Counted from the first letter of the stretch, positions 6,988 through 16,832 are shown. The stretch is 64,000 bases of DNA from Micromonospora sp. KC213 (GCF_004348325.1 NZ_SMKF01000010.1:1-64000); one strand, 5' to 3'. Numbers and translations are program-made. The notes: generated from the letters alone by a model not told the origin.

Positions 6988-9360
6988 ATGACCGAGACCA
7001 ACCTCGGCACCGAATCCCGTACCGCCGTGATCGACAACGGGACCTTCGGCACCCGGGAGATCACGTTCTCCACCGGCCGCCTGGCCCGCCAGGCCGCCGG
7101 CTCCGTCGTCGCCCAGCTCGGCGAGACGGTCGTCCTCTCCGCGACCACCGCCGGAAAGCAGCCGAAGGAGCAGTTCGACTTCTTCCCGCTGACCGTGGAC
7201 GTCGAGGAGCGGATGTACGCCGCGGGCCGGATCCCCGGCTCGTTCTTCCGCCGCGAGGGTCGGCCCAGCGAGGACGCGATCCTCACCTGCCGGCTGATCG
7301 ACCGGCCGCTGCGCCCGTCGTTCGTCAAGGGCCTGCGCAACGAGGTCCAGGTCGTCGAGACCGTCCTCGCGCTCGATCCGCAGCACCCGTACGACGTGGT
7401 GGCGATCAACGCCGCCTCCATGTCGACGAAGCTCTCCGGCCTGCCGTTCTCCGGCCCGATCGGGGCCACCCGGATGGCGCACGTGGACGGCCAGTGGGTC
7501 GCCTTCCCGACCATCGAGGAACTGGCCCGGGCCACCTTCGACATGGTGGTGGCCGGTCGCGCCCTGGCCGACGGCGACGTCGCGATCATGATGGTCGAGG
7601 CGGAGGCCACCGAGCACACCGTCGCGCTGGTCGCCGGCGGCGCACCGGCCCCGACCGAGGAGGTCGTCGCCAGCGGCCTGGAGGCCGCCAAACCGGCCAT
7701 CCGTGAGCTGTGCCGGGCGCAGAGCGAGCTGGCCGAGGTCGCCGCCAAGCCGGTCGCCGAGTTCCCGGTCTTCCTGGACTACCAGGACGACGTGTACGGC
7801 GCGGTGGCCGAGGTGGCCCGTGCCGAGGTCGCCGAGGCCCTCAAGATCGCCGGCAAGGCGGACCGCGAGGAGGCCCTGGACCGGATCAAGGCCAAGGTCG
7901 CCGAGGAGCTCGGCGGTCGTTTCGAGGGGCGGGAGAAGGAGCTCAGCGCCGCCTTCCGGTCGCTGACCAAGTCGGAGGTCCGCAACCGGGTGCTGCGTGA
8001 GCAGGTCCGCATCGACGGCCGCGGTCCGCGTGACATCCGGCCGCTGACCGCCGAGGTGGGCGTGCTGCCCCGGGTGCACGGCTCGGCGCTGTTCGAGCGC
8101 GGCGAGACCCAGATCCTGGGCGTCACCACGCTGAACATGTTGCGCATGGAGCAGTCGCTGGACACCCTCTCCCCGGAGAAGTCCAAGCGCTACATGCACA
8201 ACTACAACTTCCCGCCGTACTCCACCGGCGAGACCGGTCGGGTCGGTTCGCCGAAGCGGCGCGAGATCGGCCACGGCGCCCTGGCGGAGCGGGCGCTGAT
8301 CCCGGTGCTGCCGGCGCGCGAGGAGTTCCCGTACGCCATCCGGCAGGTTTCCGAGGCGCTCGGCTCCAACGGCTCCACCTCGATGGGTTCGGTCTGCGCC
8401 TCGACGCTGGGTCTGCTCAGCGCCGGTGTGCCGCTGAAGGCGCCGGTCGCCGGCATCGCCATGGGCCTCATCTCCGACGAGGTCGACGGCAAGACCCAGT
8501 ACGTGACGCTGACCGACATCCTCGGCGCCGAGGACGCGTTCGGTGACATGGACTTCAAGGTCGCCGGCACCCGGGACTTCGTCACCGCGCTGCAACTCGA
8601 CACCAAGCTCGACGGCATCCCGTCGGACGTGTTGGCCGCCGCTCTCCAGCAGGCGCACGAGGCGCGGCAGACCATCCTCGACGTGATGCAGGCGGCGATC
8701 GAGGCTCCGGCCGAGATGTCGGACTACGCGCCGCGGGTCACCACCGTGAAGATCCCGGTCGACAAGATCGGCATGGTGATCGGGCCGAAGGGCCAGACCA
8801 TCAACGCCATCCAGGACGAGACCGGCGCCGAGATCTCCATCGAGGACGACGGCACCATCTACGTCGGCGCGACCAACGGGCCGTCGGCCCAGGCCGCGGT
8901 GGACCGGATCAACGGCATCGCCAACCCGACCCTGCCGAAGGTGGGCGAGCGGTTCCTCGGCACGGTGGTCAAGACCGCCGCGTTCGGCGCGTTCGTCTCG
9001 CTGCTGCCCGGCCGTGACGGCCTGCTGCACATCTCCAAGGTGGGCGACGGCAAGCGGGTCGAGAAGGTCGAGGACTTCCTCAACGTCGGTGACCGGGTCG
9101 AGGTGGAGATTGCCGACATCGACGCCCGCGGCAAGATTTACCTGGACAAGGTCCGTCCGGAGGGTGCGGAGGCGCCGGCCGCCGCCGAGACCGCCGAGGC
9201 TGCCGACGGTGAGCGTCCGGCCGGTCGGGACCGGGGCGGCGACCGTGGGCCGCGCGACCGTGGTGAGCGGGGCGACCGCGGCGACCGGGCACCCCGTGGT
9301 GAGGGTGGTGGCGAGGGCGGCGGCGAGTCGCGTCCGCGTCGCCGGACCCGGCACAGCTGA
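6988..9360 (+). CDS. pnp: Polyribonucleotide nucleotidyltransferase (PNPase / GpsI)
   Basis: Phosphorolytic 3'-5' exoribonuclease and polymerase of RNA turnover; actinobacterial enzymes are also implicated in ppGpp chemistry. The 790 residues contain the first RNase PH domain (residues about 15-235), an alpha-helical linker, the catalytic second RNase PH domain (about 335-570, including [23 protein letters not shown] with its conserved Asp residues), a KH domain with [13 protein letters not shown], and an S1 domain starting [18 protein letters not shown]. The last ~50 residues are an RGD/RDRG-rich, Gly-rich low-complexity tail. ATG 6988 has GAAGGAG at 6969-6975, somewhat far upstream at 12 nt. 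The 6802-6968 leader is untranslated. Confidence 0.96.
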   Translation: MTETNLGTESRTAVIDNGTFGTREITFSTGRLARQAAGSVVAQLGETVVLSATTAGKQPKEQFDFFPLTVDVEERMYAAGRIPGSFFRREGRPSEDAILTCRLIDRPLRPSFVKGLRNEVQVVETVLALDPQHPYDVVAINAASMSTKLSGLPFSGPIGATRMAHVDGQWVAFPTIEELARATFDMVVAGRALADGDVAIMMVEAEATEHTVALVAGGAPAPTEEVVASGLEAAKPAIRELCRAQSELAEVAAKPVAEFPVFLDYQDDVYGAVAEVARAEVAEALKIAGKADREEALDRIKAKVAEELGGRFEGREKELSAAFRSLTKSEVRNRVLREQVRIDGRGPRDIRPLTAEVGVLPRVHGSALFERGETQILGVTTLNMLRMEQSLDTLSPEKSKRYMHNYNFPPYSTGETGRVGSPKRREIGHGALAERALIPVLPAREEFPYAIRQVSEALGSNGSTSMGSVCASTLGLLSAGVPLKAPVAGIAMGLISDEVDGKTQYVTLTDILGAEDAFGDMDFKVAGTRDFVTALQLDTKLDGIPSDVLAAALQQAHEARQTILDVMQAAIEAPAEMSDYAPRVTTVKIPVDKIGMVIGPKGQTINAIQDETGAEISIEDDGTIYVGATNGPSAQAAVDRINGIANPTLPKVGERFLGTVVKTAAFGAFVSLLPGRDGLLHISKVGDGKRVEKVEDFLNVGDRVEVEIADIDARGKIYLDKVRPEGAEAPAAAETAEAADGERPAGRDRGGDRGPRDRGERGDRGDRAPRGEGGGEGGGESRPRRRTRHS

Positions 9361-9367
9361 TCGGTGA

Positions 9368-9396
9368 CCGGCCGGGCGGCGTCGCCGCCCGGCCGG
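9368..9396 (+). terminator. Perfect hairpin after pnp
   Basis: A 13-bp perfect GC stem (9368-9380 with 9384-9396) around a 3-nt GTC loop lies 8 nt after the pnp stop. It lacks a T-run, as is common for actinobacterial terminators. It separates pnp from the peptidase gene, which has its own Shine-Dalgarno. Confidence 0.7.
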
Positions 9397-9444
9397 TTCC
9401 GGGTCACCGCACCACCCACCCCTCGTCAACTGGGAGCAGGTTTC

Positions 9445-10764
9445 GTGAGTCGGACTGGGCGTTCGTCTTTTCCTGCGGGTCGACGGGAGGTGGTGGACGG
9501 GTCGGTGCGCCGTACCGTGCTGCCCAGCGGGCTGCGCGTGCTCACCGAGGCGATCCCGGCGATGCGCAGTGTGTCGTTCGGCATCTGGGTGGCGGTCGGT
9601 TCCCGCGACGAGACCGGCCGGCAGGCCGGTGCCGCGCACTTCCTGGAGCACCTGCTGTTCAAGGGCACCCACAAGCGCAGCGCGCTGGACATCTCCGCCG
9701 AGATCGAGGCGGTGGGGGGCGAGACCAACGCCTTCACCACCAAGGAATACACCTGCTACTACGCCCGGGTGCTGGACGAGGACCTGCCGCTGGCCATCGA
9801 CGTCATGTGCGACCTGGTCGCCGACTCGGTGCTGGCGGCCGCCGACGTGGAGACCGAACGCGGCGTGATCCTCGAAGAGATCGCCATGCACGACGACGAG
9901 CCCGGCGACGAGGTGCACGACCTGTTCGCCCGTGCCGTCTACGGCAACCATCCCCTGGGCCGGCTGATCTCCGGCACCGAGGAGACGGTCACGCCGATGA
10001 CCCGGCGGCAGATCCAGGGCTTCTACCGCCGCCGCTACACCCCGCCGCACATCGTCGTCGCCGCCGCCGGCAACCTCGACCACGCCACGGTGGTCCGGCT
10101 GGTCCGTCAGGCGCTGCGGGGCACCCCGCTGGACACCGCGCCGGCCGCGCCGGCCGCGCACCGGGCGGCCACCCCGGCGGTACGCACGAAACCGGCCACC
10201 ACCATGGTCGAGTCGAAGGAGACCGAGCAGGCGCACGTCATCCTCGGCTGCCCCGGCATCGCCCGCACCGACGACCGTCGGTTTGCCCTCGGCGTGCTCA
10301 ACAACGTCCTCGGCGGCGGCATGTCCAGCCGGCTGTTCCAGGAGATCCGCGAGCAGCGCGGGCTGGTCTACTCGGTCTACTCCTACGCCAGCCAGTACGC
10401 CGACAGCGGCCTCTTCGCCGTCTACGCCGGCTGCGCGCCGGGAAAGGTGGACGAGGTGCTGGCCCTGACCCGCGCCGAGCTGGCCCGGGTCGCCGCCCAG
10501 GGAATCAGCGAGGCGGAGCTGGCCCGGGGCAAGGGCATGAGCAAGGGCTCGTTCGTGCTGGGGCTGGAGGACACCGGCTCCCGGATGAGCCGGCTGGCCA
10601 AGGGCGAACTGCTCTACGGCGACCTGACGCCGGTCGACGACCTGCTCACCCGGGTCGACGCGGTGACCCTCGACGAGGTGAACACGCTCGCCGCCGACCT
10701 GCTCGCCCGACCGATGTCGCTGGCGGTGGTCGGCCCGTTCGACCGGCACCGCTTCTCCGCCTGA
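9445..10764 (+). CDS. pepR: M16-family zinc metallopeptidase (PepR-like)
   Basis: Predicted pitrilysin/processing-peptidase-type zinc protease. The 439 residues carry the inverted zinc motif HFLEH (His65, Glu68, His69) within AGAAHFLEHLLFKGT, with the third ligand in ERGVILEEI (about Glu144/145). The family's C-terminal half follows, with RGLVYSVYSYAS and the long helical segment. It is cytosolic, with no signal peptide. GTG 9445 is chosen for GGGAG at 9432-9436 with 8-nt spacing; earlier in-frame codons lie inside the terminator hairpin. Adjacency to pnp matches mycobacterial gpsI-pepR. Substrates are unknown. Confidence 0.88.
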   Translation: MSRTGRSSFPAGRREVVDGSVRRTVLPSGLRVLTEAIPAMRSVSFGIWVAVGSRDETGRQAGAAHFLEHLLFKGTHKRSALDISAEIEAVGGETNAFTTKEYTCYYARVLDEDLPLAIDVMCDLVADSVLAAADVETERGVILEEIAMHDDEPGDEVHDLFARAVYGNHPLGRLISGTEETVTPMTRRQIQGFYRRRYTPPHIVVAAAGNLDHATVVRLVRQALRGTPLDTAPAAPAAHRAATPAVRTKPATTMVESKETEQAHVILGCPGIARTDDRRFALGVLNNVLGGGMSSRLFQEIREQRGLVYSVYSYASQYADSGLFAVYAGCAPGKVDEVLALTRAELARVAAQGISEAELARGKGMSKGSFVLGLEDTGSRMSRLAKGELLYGDLTPVDDLLTRVDAVTLDEVNTLAADLLARPMSLAVVGPFDRHRFSA

Positions 10765-11622
<858 letters not shown>

Positions 11623-11900
11623 GGCACCGGTCGCTCCGGGGGCGACGGCAGATGCCTGTCCGTGCGCTACAAACCTGACTGCACGCATGGATCGGCCGGC
11701 GAGGCGGCGCGGGCGTCACCACGGTGGCTGAATCATTGACGCCATCAGATTGGTAGCGTCCGGCGGCACGCCGGCCGTCGGTTGCGGACGCCGTCCCGAC
11801 GCCGACGAGGTCGCATTGCCGCCGGCACGGTCGGTGCTTGCCGGCAATACGGACGGCGCTTGTCGTCGGTGCGGCCGAGACTCGCGGCCGGCGCAGGGCC

Positions 11901-11906
11901 TAGGCT
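11901..11906 (+). promoter_or_regulatory. -10 box TAGGCT, leaderless GNAT start
   Basis: TAGGCT is followed by 7 nt and ATG 11914. The preceding 11623-11900 holds no gene that I can support. Confidence 0.45.
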
Positions 11907-11913
11907 CATCCCC

Positions 11914-12387
11914 ATGATCGATTCAGGGCTGCGCGACCGGGCCGGCCGACACGTCACGTTGCGTCCCGTCGACGACCAGAACTGGCGGGGCGTCGCCGAC
12001 GTCGCGCCCCGCGACGACCAACGCACCTGGGTGCCCGCCCTGGCGGCCCGCTACCTGGTGCTGACCATGCGCTCCGACGTGTGGACGTCGCTGGCGGTGG
12101 TCGCGGACGAGACGGTGGTCGGGCACGTCATGTGGGGCGTCGACGACGACGGTTCCCGTTGGCTCGGCGGCCTGGTCATCGACGCGGCCGAGCAGGATCT
12201 GGGCGTCGGGCGGGCCGCCGTCCGGACCCTGGTGGACTGGCTGGCGGGGCAGGACGGTGGCGGGCACCCGATCCGCCTGTCGTACCACCCGGACAACGCC
12301 CCGGCGGCCGCTCTCTACCGGTCACTGGGTTTCAGGCCGACCGGAGCGATGGAGGACGGCGAGATCGTGGTCGAGCTCCACCCCTGA
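11914..12387 (+). CDS. GNAT-family N-acetyltransferase
   Basis: A 157-residue acetyl-CoA-dependent transferase of unknown substrate. Seen: an N-terminal beta strand HVTLRPV, a central WLGGLVIDAAEQDLGVGRAAVRTLVDWL with a motif-A-like arrangement (the acetyl-CoA pyrophosphate loop being roughly DLGVGRA), and a C-terminal IRLSYHPDNAPAAALYRSLGFRPTG typical of GNAT motif B. ATG 11914 is preceded by TAGGCT 7 nt upstream. It converges on the next gene with only 9 nt between stop codons. Confidence 0.75.
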   Translation: MIDSGLRDRAGRHVTLRPVDDQNWRGVADVAPRDDQRTWVPALAARYLVLTMRSDVWTSLAVVADETVVGHVMWGVDDDGSRWLGGLVIDAAEQDLGVGRAAVRTLVDWLAGQDGGGHPIRLSYHPDNAPAAALYRSLGFRPTGAMEDGEIVVELHP

Positions 12388-12396
12388 CCGGCGGAC

Positions 12397-12975
12397 TCAG
12401 TCGGCGTCCGGCGCGGAGGGGACCGCGACGTGCAGCCGGAGCTGGGGCACCAGCATGTCGTCCACATCCAGCGCACGGGCCGCGCCGTCGGGCTCCCAGC
12501 CGGTGCTGGTGAGGAACTTCCGGGTTGCCTCGTCCCCCTCGAACGCCCAGGCCACCGCGCGGCGCAGGCCGTCGGCCCGCCAGCCGTCCACGGCGGCGGC
12601 GAGCAGCCGGCTGCCGTGCCCTCGGCGCCCCCAACGCGGCTCGACCAGCAGGTCGGTCACCGCGGCCACGTCCGAGCCCAGGGACTCGGCCGGCTCCTGC
12701 GGCGCGAGCGCCTCGGCGTCCGCCGGCCCGGAAGCGACGAACCCCACCAGATAGGATTGCTCGGCCTGTTCGACGGCGACCAGCACGCGGTGCGCGCCGG
12801 AGGGCGGCTCCTGCACCGCCGCGTGCCACCGCCGGGCCAGCCACGCCTCGTCCAGGTTGTCGAGCACGTGCCGTGGCAGGATCCGGCGATAGGCGACCCG
12901 CCAGGTCGCGAGCTGGATGCGTGCGATCTCGCCGGCGTCCTCGGGACGCGCCGGGCGGACGTACCCGAGAGCCAT
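12397..12975 (-). CDS. GNAT-family N-acetyltransferase
   Basis: A 192-residue acetyltransferase. It opens with YVRPARPEDAGEIARIQLATWRVAY (first strand and helix of GNAT folds) and has VTDLLVEPRWGRRGHGSRLLAAAVDGW, where RWGRRGHGS is the acetyl-CoA loop, then a C-terminal WAFEGDEATRKFLTSTGWEPDG. ATG at 12975 (minus) is preceded by TAGGCT at 12984-12989, 8 nt away, so a leaderless start is likely; TTG 12984 is the less likely alternative. The substrate is unknown. It is divergent from the GT87-like gene, whose start lies only 33 nt away. Confidence 0.78.
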   Translation of the reverse strand: MALGYVRPARPEDAGEIARIQLATWRVAYRRILPRHVLDNLDEAWLARRWHAAVQEPPSGAHRVLVAVEQAEQSYLVGFVASGPADAEALAPQEPAESLGSDVAAVTDLLVEPRWGRRGHGSRLLAAAVDGWRADGLRRAVAWAFEGDEATRKFLTSTGWEPDGAARALDVDDMLVPQLRLHVAVPSAPDAD

Positions 12976-12983
12976 GGGACGCA

Positions 12984-12989
12984 AGCCTA
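12984..12989 (-). promoter_or_regulatory. -10 box TAGGCT, leaderless start (minus strand)
   Basis: Read on the minus strand, TAGGCT precedes the ATG at 12975 by 8 nt. Confidence 0.35.
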
Positions 12990-13007
12990 CGCAGGGTGGG
13001 GGAGACG

Positions 13008-14321
13008 ATGGTGGCGCAGGGTGCCAGGCGGACGGCCGCGCAGGTCGTCGGGGTGGTGGCGCTCGCCGTCGCGGTGGCCGCCTTCCTGTCGGTGGCAGCC
13101 GTGCGGCACGGCTTCTTCGACCTGAAGGTCTACTACGGCGCGCTGCACTTCTGGGTCCACGACCACGGCGAGATCTACGACTACCTCAAGCCCGGCACCC
13201 AGTACGGCTTTACCTACCCGCCCTTCGCGGCGCTGGTCATGCTGCCGATGGCGTACCTGCCCTGGATGGCGGCGATCGTGGTGAGCGTGGCCGCCAGCGT
13301 GCTGGTGAGCACCGTGCTGATCTGGTGGCTGCTGGACCCGGTCGCCCGCCGGGCCGGCTGGACCCGCTGGTTCGCCCTCGCGGTGGCGCTCTGCCTGGCC
13401 GCCGCGTACGAGCCGATGCGCGAGACGGTCAACTTCGGTCAGGTGAACATGCTGTTGCTGTTCCTGGTCGGGGTGGACCTGCTGCGGCTGCTGCCGGCCG
13501 GCAACCGGTGGGCCGGGGTGGGCATCGGCCTGGCCACCGCGATCAAACTGACCCCGGGTATTTTCATCGTCTACCTGCTGATCACCGGGCGGTGGCGGGC
13601 CGCGGTCACCTCGATGGCCGCCGCCGCGGCTGCCACCCTGCTCGCCGCCGCGCTCTTTCCCGACGCGTCGCGCGAGTTCTGGACCTCGGCGCTGTGGAAC
13701 ACCGGCCGGGTCGGCGAACTCGCGTTCGTCTCCAACCAGTCGCTGCGCGGCGTGGTGGCCCGGCTCGCACCCCAGCACCCCAGCACCCTGGCCTGGCTGG
13801 CGCTGGTGCTGGTCACCCTCGCGGTGTGGGTCTGGCGGTCCCGGGCCGCGGTGGCGGTCGGCGACGAGGCCGCCGGCCTGGCTCTGACCGGCGCGGTGAT
13901 GTGCCTGGTCAGTCCGGTGACCTGGGTGCACCATCTGGTCTGGCTGCTGCCCGCGCTGATCCTGCTGGTCGACAACGCCGTCGCCGCGCCGCCGCGCAGC
14001 GTCCGCCGCCGGGCCCTGGCCACGTTCGCGGCCCTCGGGTACGGGCTGCTGACCAGCCGCATCGTCTGGGTGTGGGAGAAGGACTTCACCGGCCTGGACG
14101 GCTTCCTCGGTGGCAACACCTACGTCTGGATCAGCCTGGCGCTGCTGGTGCTGCTGCCGATCCGCACCTGGGCCGTGCCGGTGGCCGGCTCCGGCCCGGA
14201 CCGGGTCGGCCCGGGCGGGTCAGCTGCCGAGCCGGCCGGCGTAGCGCAGCTCGTCGAGCGGGACCGGGGGACGGCCGCCGGAGAGCGGCACCGGGTAGGT
14301 CGTCCGCTCACCGTCGGCTGA
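13008..14321 (+). CDS. DUF2029 / GT87-type polyprenol-phosphate mannosyltransferase-like membrane protein
   Basis: A 437-residue polytopic membrane protein with about ten hydrophobic helices. The luminal motif after the first helix, FFDLKVYYGALHFW, holds the Asp-Leu-x-Val-Tyr signature of GT-C mannosyltransferases, followed by YGFTYPPFAAL. NFGQVNMLLLFLVGVDLL and AIKLTPGIFIVYLL are also typical of the family, which in actinobacteria extends phosphatidylinositol mannosides and lipoarabinomannan using polyprenyl-phosphomannose. The specific acceptor is not inferable. The start is uncertain (GTG 12999, ATG 13008 or GTG 13011); GGGGGAG lies just upstream. The last ~34 codons overlap the convergent acetyltransferase gene. 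Confidence 0.8.
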   Translation: MVAQGARRTAAQVVGVVALAVAVAAFLSVAAVRHGFFDLKVYYGALHFWVHDHGEIYDYLKPGTQYGFTYPPFAALVMLPMAYLPWMAAIVVSVAASVLVSTVLIWWLLDPVARRAGWTRWFALAVALCLAAAYEPMRETVNFGQVNMLLLFLVGVDLLRLLPAGNRWAGVGIGLATAIKLTPGIFIVYLLITGRWRAAVTSMAAAAAATLLAAALFPDASREFWTSALWNTGRVGELAFVSNQSLRGVVARLAPQHPSTLAWLALVLVTLAVWVWRSRAAVAVGDEAAGLALTGAVMCLVSPVTWVHHLVWLLPALILLVDNAVAAPPRSVRRRALATFAALGYGLLTSRIVWVWEKDFTGLDGFLGGNTYVWISLALLVLLPIRTWAVPVAGSGPDRVGPGGSAAEPAGVAQLVERDRGTAAGERHRVGRPLTVG

Positions 14322-14771
14322 CAGCCCGGCTCGCTCCCAGAAGCGGCGGGCCCGAATGTTGCCGGCCAGCACCCACAGTCGGTAGCGCCGCCAGCCCCGT
14401 GCCGCCAGGCCGGTGTGGGCGGCGGCCAACAGTGCCCGGGCGGTGCCGTCGCCCCAGTGCGCCGGCTCCACGTACATCGCCAGAACCTCGCCGCAGGTCG
14501 GGTCCAGGTCGCCCCGGTCCTGGTCCTTGCGGTACGGCCCGAACGTGGTGAACCCGGCTGGCGTCCCGTCGACCTCGGCGAGCAGGGTGGTGAACGGGTG
14601 CTCCGGGTCGGCCGTGCCGAGATCCCGCCGGCGCTGTGCCCACGCCACCGGGTTGAGCCGGTCCAGCACCTCCGCCGGCATGAGCCCGGCGTAGCCGGCC
14701 TGCCAACCGTGGACGTGCACCCGGGCGATCGCCTCGGCGTCCTCGGGTTCCTCTCGGCGGATGGTCAGCAT
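14220..14771 (-). CDS. GNAT-family N-acetyltransferase
   Basis: A 183-residue acetyltransferase: MLTIRREEPEDAEAIARVHVHGWQ opening (cut here as MLTIRREEPEDAEAIA), then GEVLAMYVEPAHWGDGTARALLAAAHTGL with the acetyl-CoA loop HWGDGTA, then RLWVLAGNIRARRFWERAGL, the classic GNAT C-terminal motif. ATG 14771 is preceded on the minus strand by TACAAC 6 nt upstream, implying a leaderless start. Its final ~100 bases overlap the convergent GT87-like gene, an unusually large convergent overlap. Confidence 0.8.
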   Translation of the reverse strand: MLTIRREEPEDAEAIARVHVHGWQAGYAGLMPAEVLDRLNPVAWAQRRRDLGTADPEHPFTTLLAEVDGTPAGFTTFGPYRKDQDRGDLDPTCGEVLAMYVEPAHWGDGTARALLAAAHTGLAARGWRRYRLWVLAGNIRARRFWERAGLSADGERTTYPVPLSGGRPPVPLDELRYAGRLGS

Positions 14772-14777
14772 GCATCC

Positions 14778-14783
14778 GTTGTA
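14778..14783 (-). promoter_or_regulatory. -10 box TACAAC, leaderless start (minus strand)
   Basis: On the minus strand TACAAC is followed by 6 nt and ATG 14771. Confidence 0.4.
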
Positions 14784-14831
14784 TGCCCTTATGGGTGGTA
14801 GGTCCAGCACTCGGCCTGGAGTGTTCCGGGA

Positions 14832-14860
14832 CGGACAGGATCGTGGAATATTGATACGGT
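14832..14860 (+). promoter_or_regulatory. Promoter: -35 CGGACA, 17-nt spacer, -10 TACGGT
   Basis: CGGACA (14832-14837) and TACGGT (14855-14860) have the canonical 17-nt spacing. Transcription would start near 14868, giving a short leader that includes the GGGGGAT ribosome binding site of the PASTA gene. This is the best complete promoter I can see in the window. Confidence 0.5.
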
Positions 14861-14890
14861 GACGGCTCCGCTACTCACCGGGGGATCCGC

Positions 14891-15223
14891 ATGACATTCC
14901 GACCAATCCTTCGTGCCCTCGTCTTGGCCCTCGCGGCCGGGGTTGCCAGCGTCACCCTGACGGGACCGGTCCATGCCACCGCCGTCGAAGATCCGGGGAG
15001 CAGCGTCCCGGTTTGCGGCCGCGGGATCGTCCCCGACGTGTTGGGTATGTCCCAGGAAGACGCGCTCCTCGCGCTGCAAACGGCCGGATTCGCAGATGTC
15101 GAGGTCCGGCTGCTGAAAGGCGGTCTGGCCGATGATCCGTCCCAGCTGAGGGTCGAAGCCCAGAACCCGAAGCCGGGATACGCGAGCCGCTGCACCAAGG
15201 TAATCATCTACCTCTACTACTAA
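14891..15223 (+). CDS. Secreted single-PASTA-domain protein
   Basis: A 110-residue product with an N-terminal signal peptide (basic MTFRPILR, hydrophobic ALVLALAAGVASVTL, cleavage probably after GPVHATA) and one PASTA domain: VPDVLGMSQEDALLALQTAG followed by the VEAQNPKPGYASRCTKVIIY half. PASTA domains usually bind muropeptides or the cell wall and are normally linked to kinases or PBPs. Here the domain is free and secreted. Two Cys (the PVCGRG segment and SRCTK) may form a disulfide. GGGGGAT upstream of ATG 14891 is the Shine-Dalgarno. A role in cell-wall sensing is inference only. Confidence 0.78.
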   Translation: MTFRPILRALVLALAAGVASVTLTGPVHATAVEDPGSSVPVCGRGIVPDVLGMSQEDALLALQTAGFADVEVRLLKGGLADDPSQLRVEAQNPKPGYASRCTKVIIYLYY

Positions 15224-15239
15224 CGCCGCTACGGCAGGC

Positions 15240-15271
15240 CGAAGCGGCCCGCGCGTTTCGGGGCCACTTCG
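15240..15271 (+). terminator. Imperfect hairpin after the PASTA gene
   Basis: CGAAG-C-GGCCC (15240-15250) pairs with GGGCC-A-CTTCG (15261-15271), with one C/A mismatch and a 10-nt loop. It lies 17 nt after the stop. There is no T-run. Confidence 0.45.
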
Positions 15272-15309
15272 GTTCTCCACCGGCCTTCACGACTGTCGTA
15301 CGGCTGGTC

Positions 15310-15315
15310 TAGCGT
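15310..15315 (+). promoter_or_regulatory. -10-like TAGCGT before the YcaQ-type gene
   Basis: TAGCGT lies 9 nt before ATG 15325, slightly longer than the usual leaderless spacing here. No Shine-Dalgarno is present. Confidence 0.3.
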
Positions 15316-15324
15316 TCTGCGACG

Positions 15325-16542
15325 ATGGCCGCACCGGAATCGCTCTCCCTCGCCCAGGCCCGGCGGGTGGCGCTCGCCGCCCAGGGCTTCGCCGACCCGC
15401 CGCCCGGCGGGGTGCCCACCCGGCGGCACCTACGCCGGGTGCTGGACCGGGTCGGGTTGATCCAGATGGACTCGGTCAACGTCCTGCAACGGGCGCACTA
15501 CCTGCCGCTCTACAGCCGGCTCGGGCCCTACCCGACCGCGCTGCTCGACGACGCCGCCTACCGCGCTCCGCGGGAGCTGTTCGAGTACTGGGGCCACGAG
15601 GCGTCGCTGGTGCCGGTGTGGCTGCACGCCGCGCTGCGCTGGCGGATGGCCCGCGCCCGCGACCAGGCCTGGGGTGGGATGCGCCAGGTCGCGCAGGAGC
15701 AACCCGAGCTGGTCGCCTGGGTCCGCGACGAGGTGGCCGCGCGGGGGCCGCTCACCGCCGCCGAGATCGAGCACGACGCGCCCCGGGAGACCGGCAACTG
15801 GGGGTGGAACTGGTCGGCGGTGAAACGGGCACTGGAATACCTCTTCTGGGCCGGCGAGGTGACCGCCGCCGAACGCACCCCCTCCTTCGCCCGCCGCTAC
15901 GACCTGCCCGAGCGGGTGCTGCCGGCAGCCGCCCTGAACGCGCCCACCCCGACCGACGCGCAGGCGTACCGGACGCTGGTGTCGGTGGCGGCCCGCTGCC
16001 TCGGGGTGGCCGCCGAGTCGGAGCTGCGCGACTACTTCCGTCTCCCGCTGGCCGCCACCCGGCAGGCCATCGCCGAACTGGTCGAGGCGGGGGAGTTGCT
16101 GCCGGTGACGGTGCGCGGCTGGCGGCAGCCCGCCTGGCTGCACGCCGGGGCCCGGCTGCCCCGGTGGGTGCGGGGCAACACCCTGGTCAGCCCCTTCGAC
16201 CCGCTGGTCTGGGAACGGGCCCGCACCGAGCGGCTCTTCGGCTTCACCTACCGGATCGAGATCTACGTGCCGGCCCCGCAGCGGGTGTACGGCTACTACG
16301 TGTTGCCGTTCCTGCAGGGGGAGCGGTTCACCGCCCGGGTCGACCTCAAGGCCGACCGCAAGGCCGGGGTGCTGCTGGTGCCGGCGGCCTGGCGGGAGCC
16401 GGGCGTCGACGAGGGGGAGACCGCCGTCGCGCTCGCCGCCGAGCTGTACCGGCTCGCCGGCTGGCTCGGCCTCGACACGGTGGCCCCACCGGCGGCCGGT
16501 GACCTCGCCGCCCCGCTGGCCGCCGCGTTGACCAGCACGTGA
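15325..16542 (+). CDS. ycaQ: Winged-helix DNA glycosylase, YcaQ/AlkX type (HTH_42 family)
   Basis: Member of the HTH_42 (DUF1006) family, which includes Streptomyces AlkZ and E. coli YcaQ; these unhook interstrand crosslinks and remove alkylated bases. Seen: ARRVALAAQGF, then the catalytic segment GLIQMDSVNVLQRAHYLPLYSRLG (in part IQMDSV, Gln47 and Asp49), matching the Q-x-D form of YcaQ rather than the Q-x-Q of AlkZ, then ELFEYWGHEASLVP and the tandem winged-helix region, ending with VRGNTLVSPFDPLVWERART. Length 405 aa is normal. It is alone on its transcript. A housekeeping repair role is more likely than natural-product self-resistance, as no biosynthetic cluster is nearby. Confidence 0.82.
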   Translation: MAAPESLSLAQARRVALAAQGFADPPPGGVPTRRHLRRVLDRVGLIQMDSVNVLQRAHYLPLYSRLGPYPTALLDDAAYRAPRELFEYWGHEASLVPVWLHAALRWRMARARDQAWGGMRQVAQEQPELVAWVRDEVAARGPLTAAEIEHDAPRETGNWGWNWSAVKRALEYLFWAGEVTAAERTPSFARRYDLPERVLPAAALNAPTPTDAQAYRTLVSVAARCLGVAAESELRDYFRLPLAATRQAIAELVEAGELLPVTVRGWRQPAWLHAGARLPRWVRGNTLVSPFDPLVWERARTERLFGFTYRIEIYVPAPQRVYGYYVLPFLQGERFTARVDLKADRKAGVLLVPAAWREPGVDEGETAVALAAELYRLAGWLGLDTVAPPAAGDLAAPLAAALTST

Positions 16543-16741
16543 AGATCAACTATTTGGCCCCTGGTGTCGCGGTTCTTACCAACGCCCCGACAAACACATC
16601 GACGCGTCCGCACTGCCCGTCACCCCCGCCGGCGACCTCACCCCCGACCCGACCTCTTCCACCCGACCCGACGGCACAGGGCAATCGGACACCGAGCGGT
16701 AAGTAGCACGCCACGATAACCGACTGGACCGGGCGCGCCCC

Positions 16742-16747
16742 TAGGAT
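16742..16747 (+). promoter_or_regulatory. Probable -10 box TAGGAT upstream of SH3 gene
   Basis: TAGGAT would give a leader of about 79 nt carrying the GGGAG Shine-Dalgarno before ATG 16833. No good -35 is visible. Apart from this, 16543-16832 contains no gene; its first ~40 nt are relatively AT-rich. Confidence 0.3.
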
Positions 16748-16832
16748 GAAGTAGCTCGATATTTCGCCGCCGTTCTCGCTGCTACGGGCAGTGCCGCATG
16801 GGCGGGGACGATTACGAGACAGGGAGTAGCAG

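Noticed and set aside
11736-11759. TTGACG...TAGCGT promoter-like pair before the GNAT gene.
   Set aside because: The spacer is only 12 nt, too short for a sigma-70-type promoter, and a better leaderless -10 lies at 11901.
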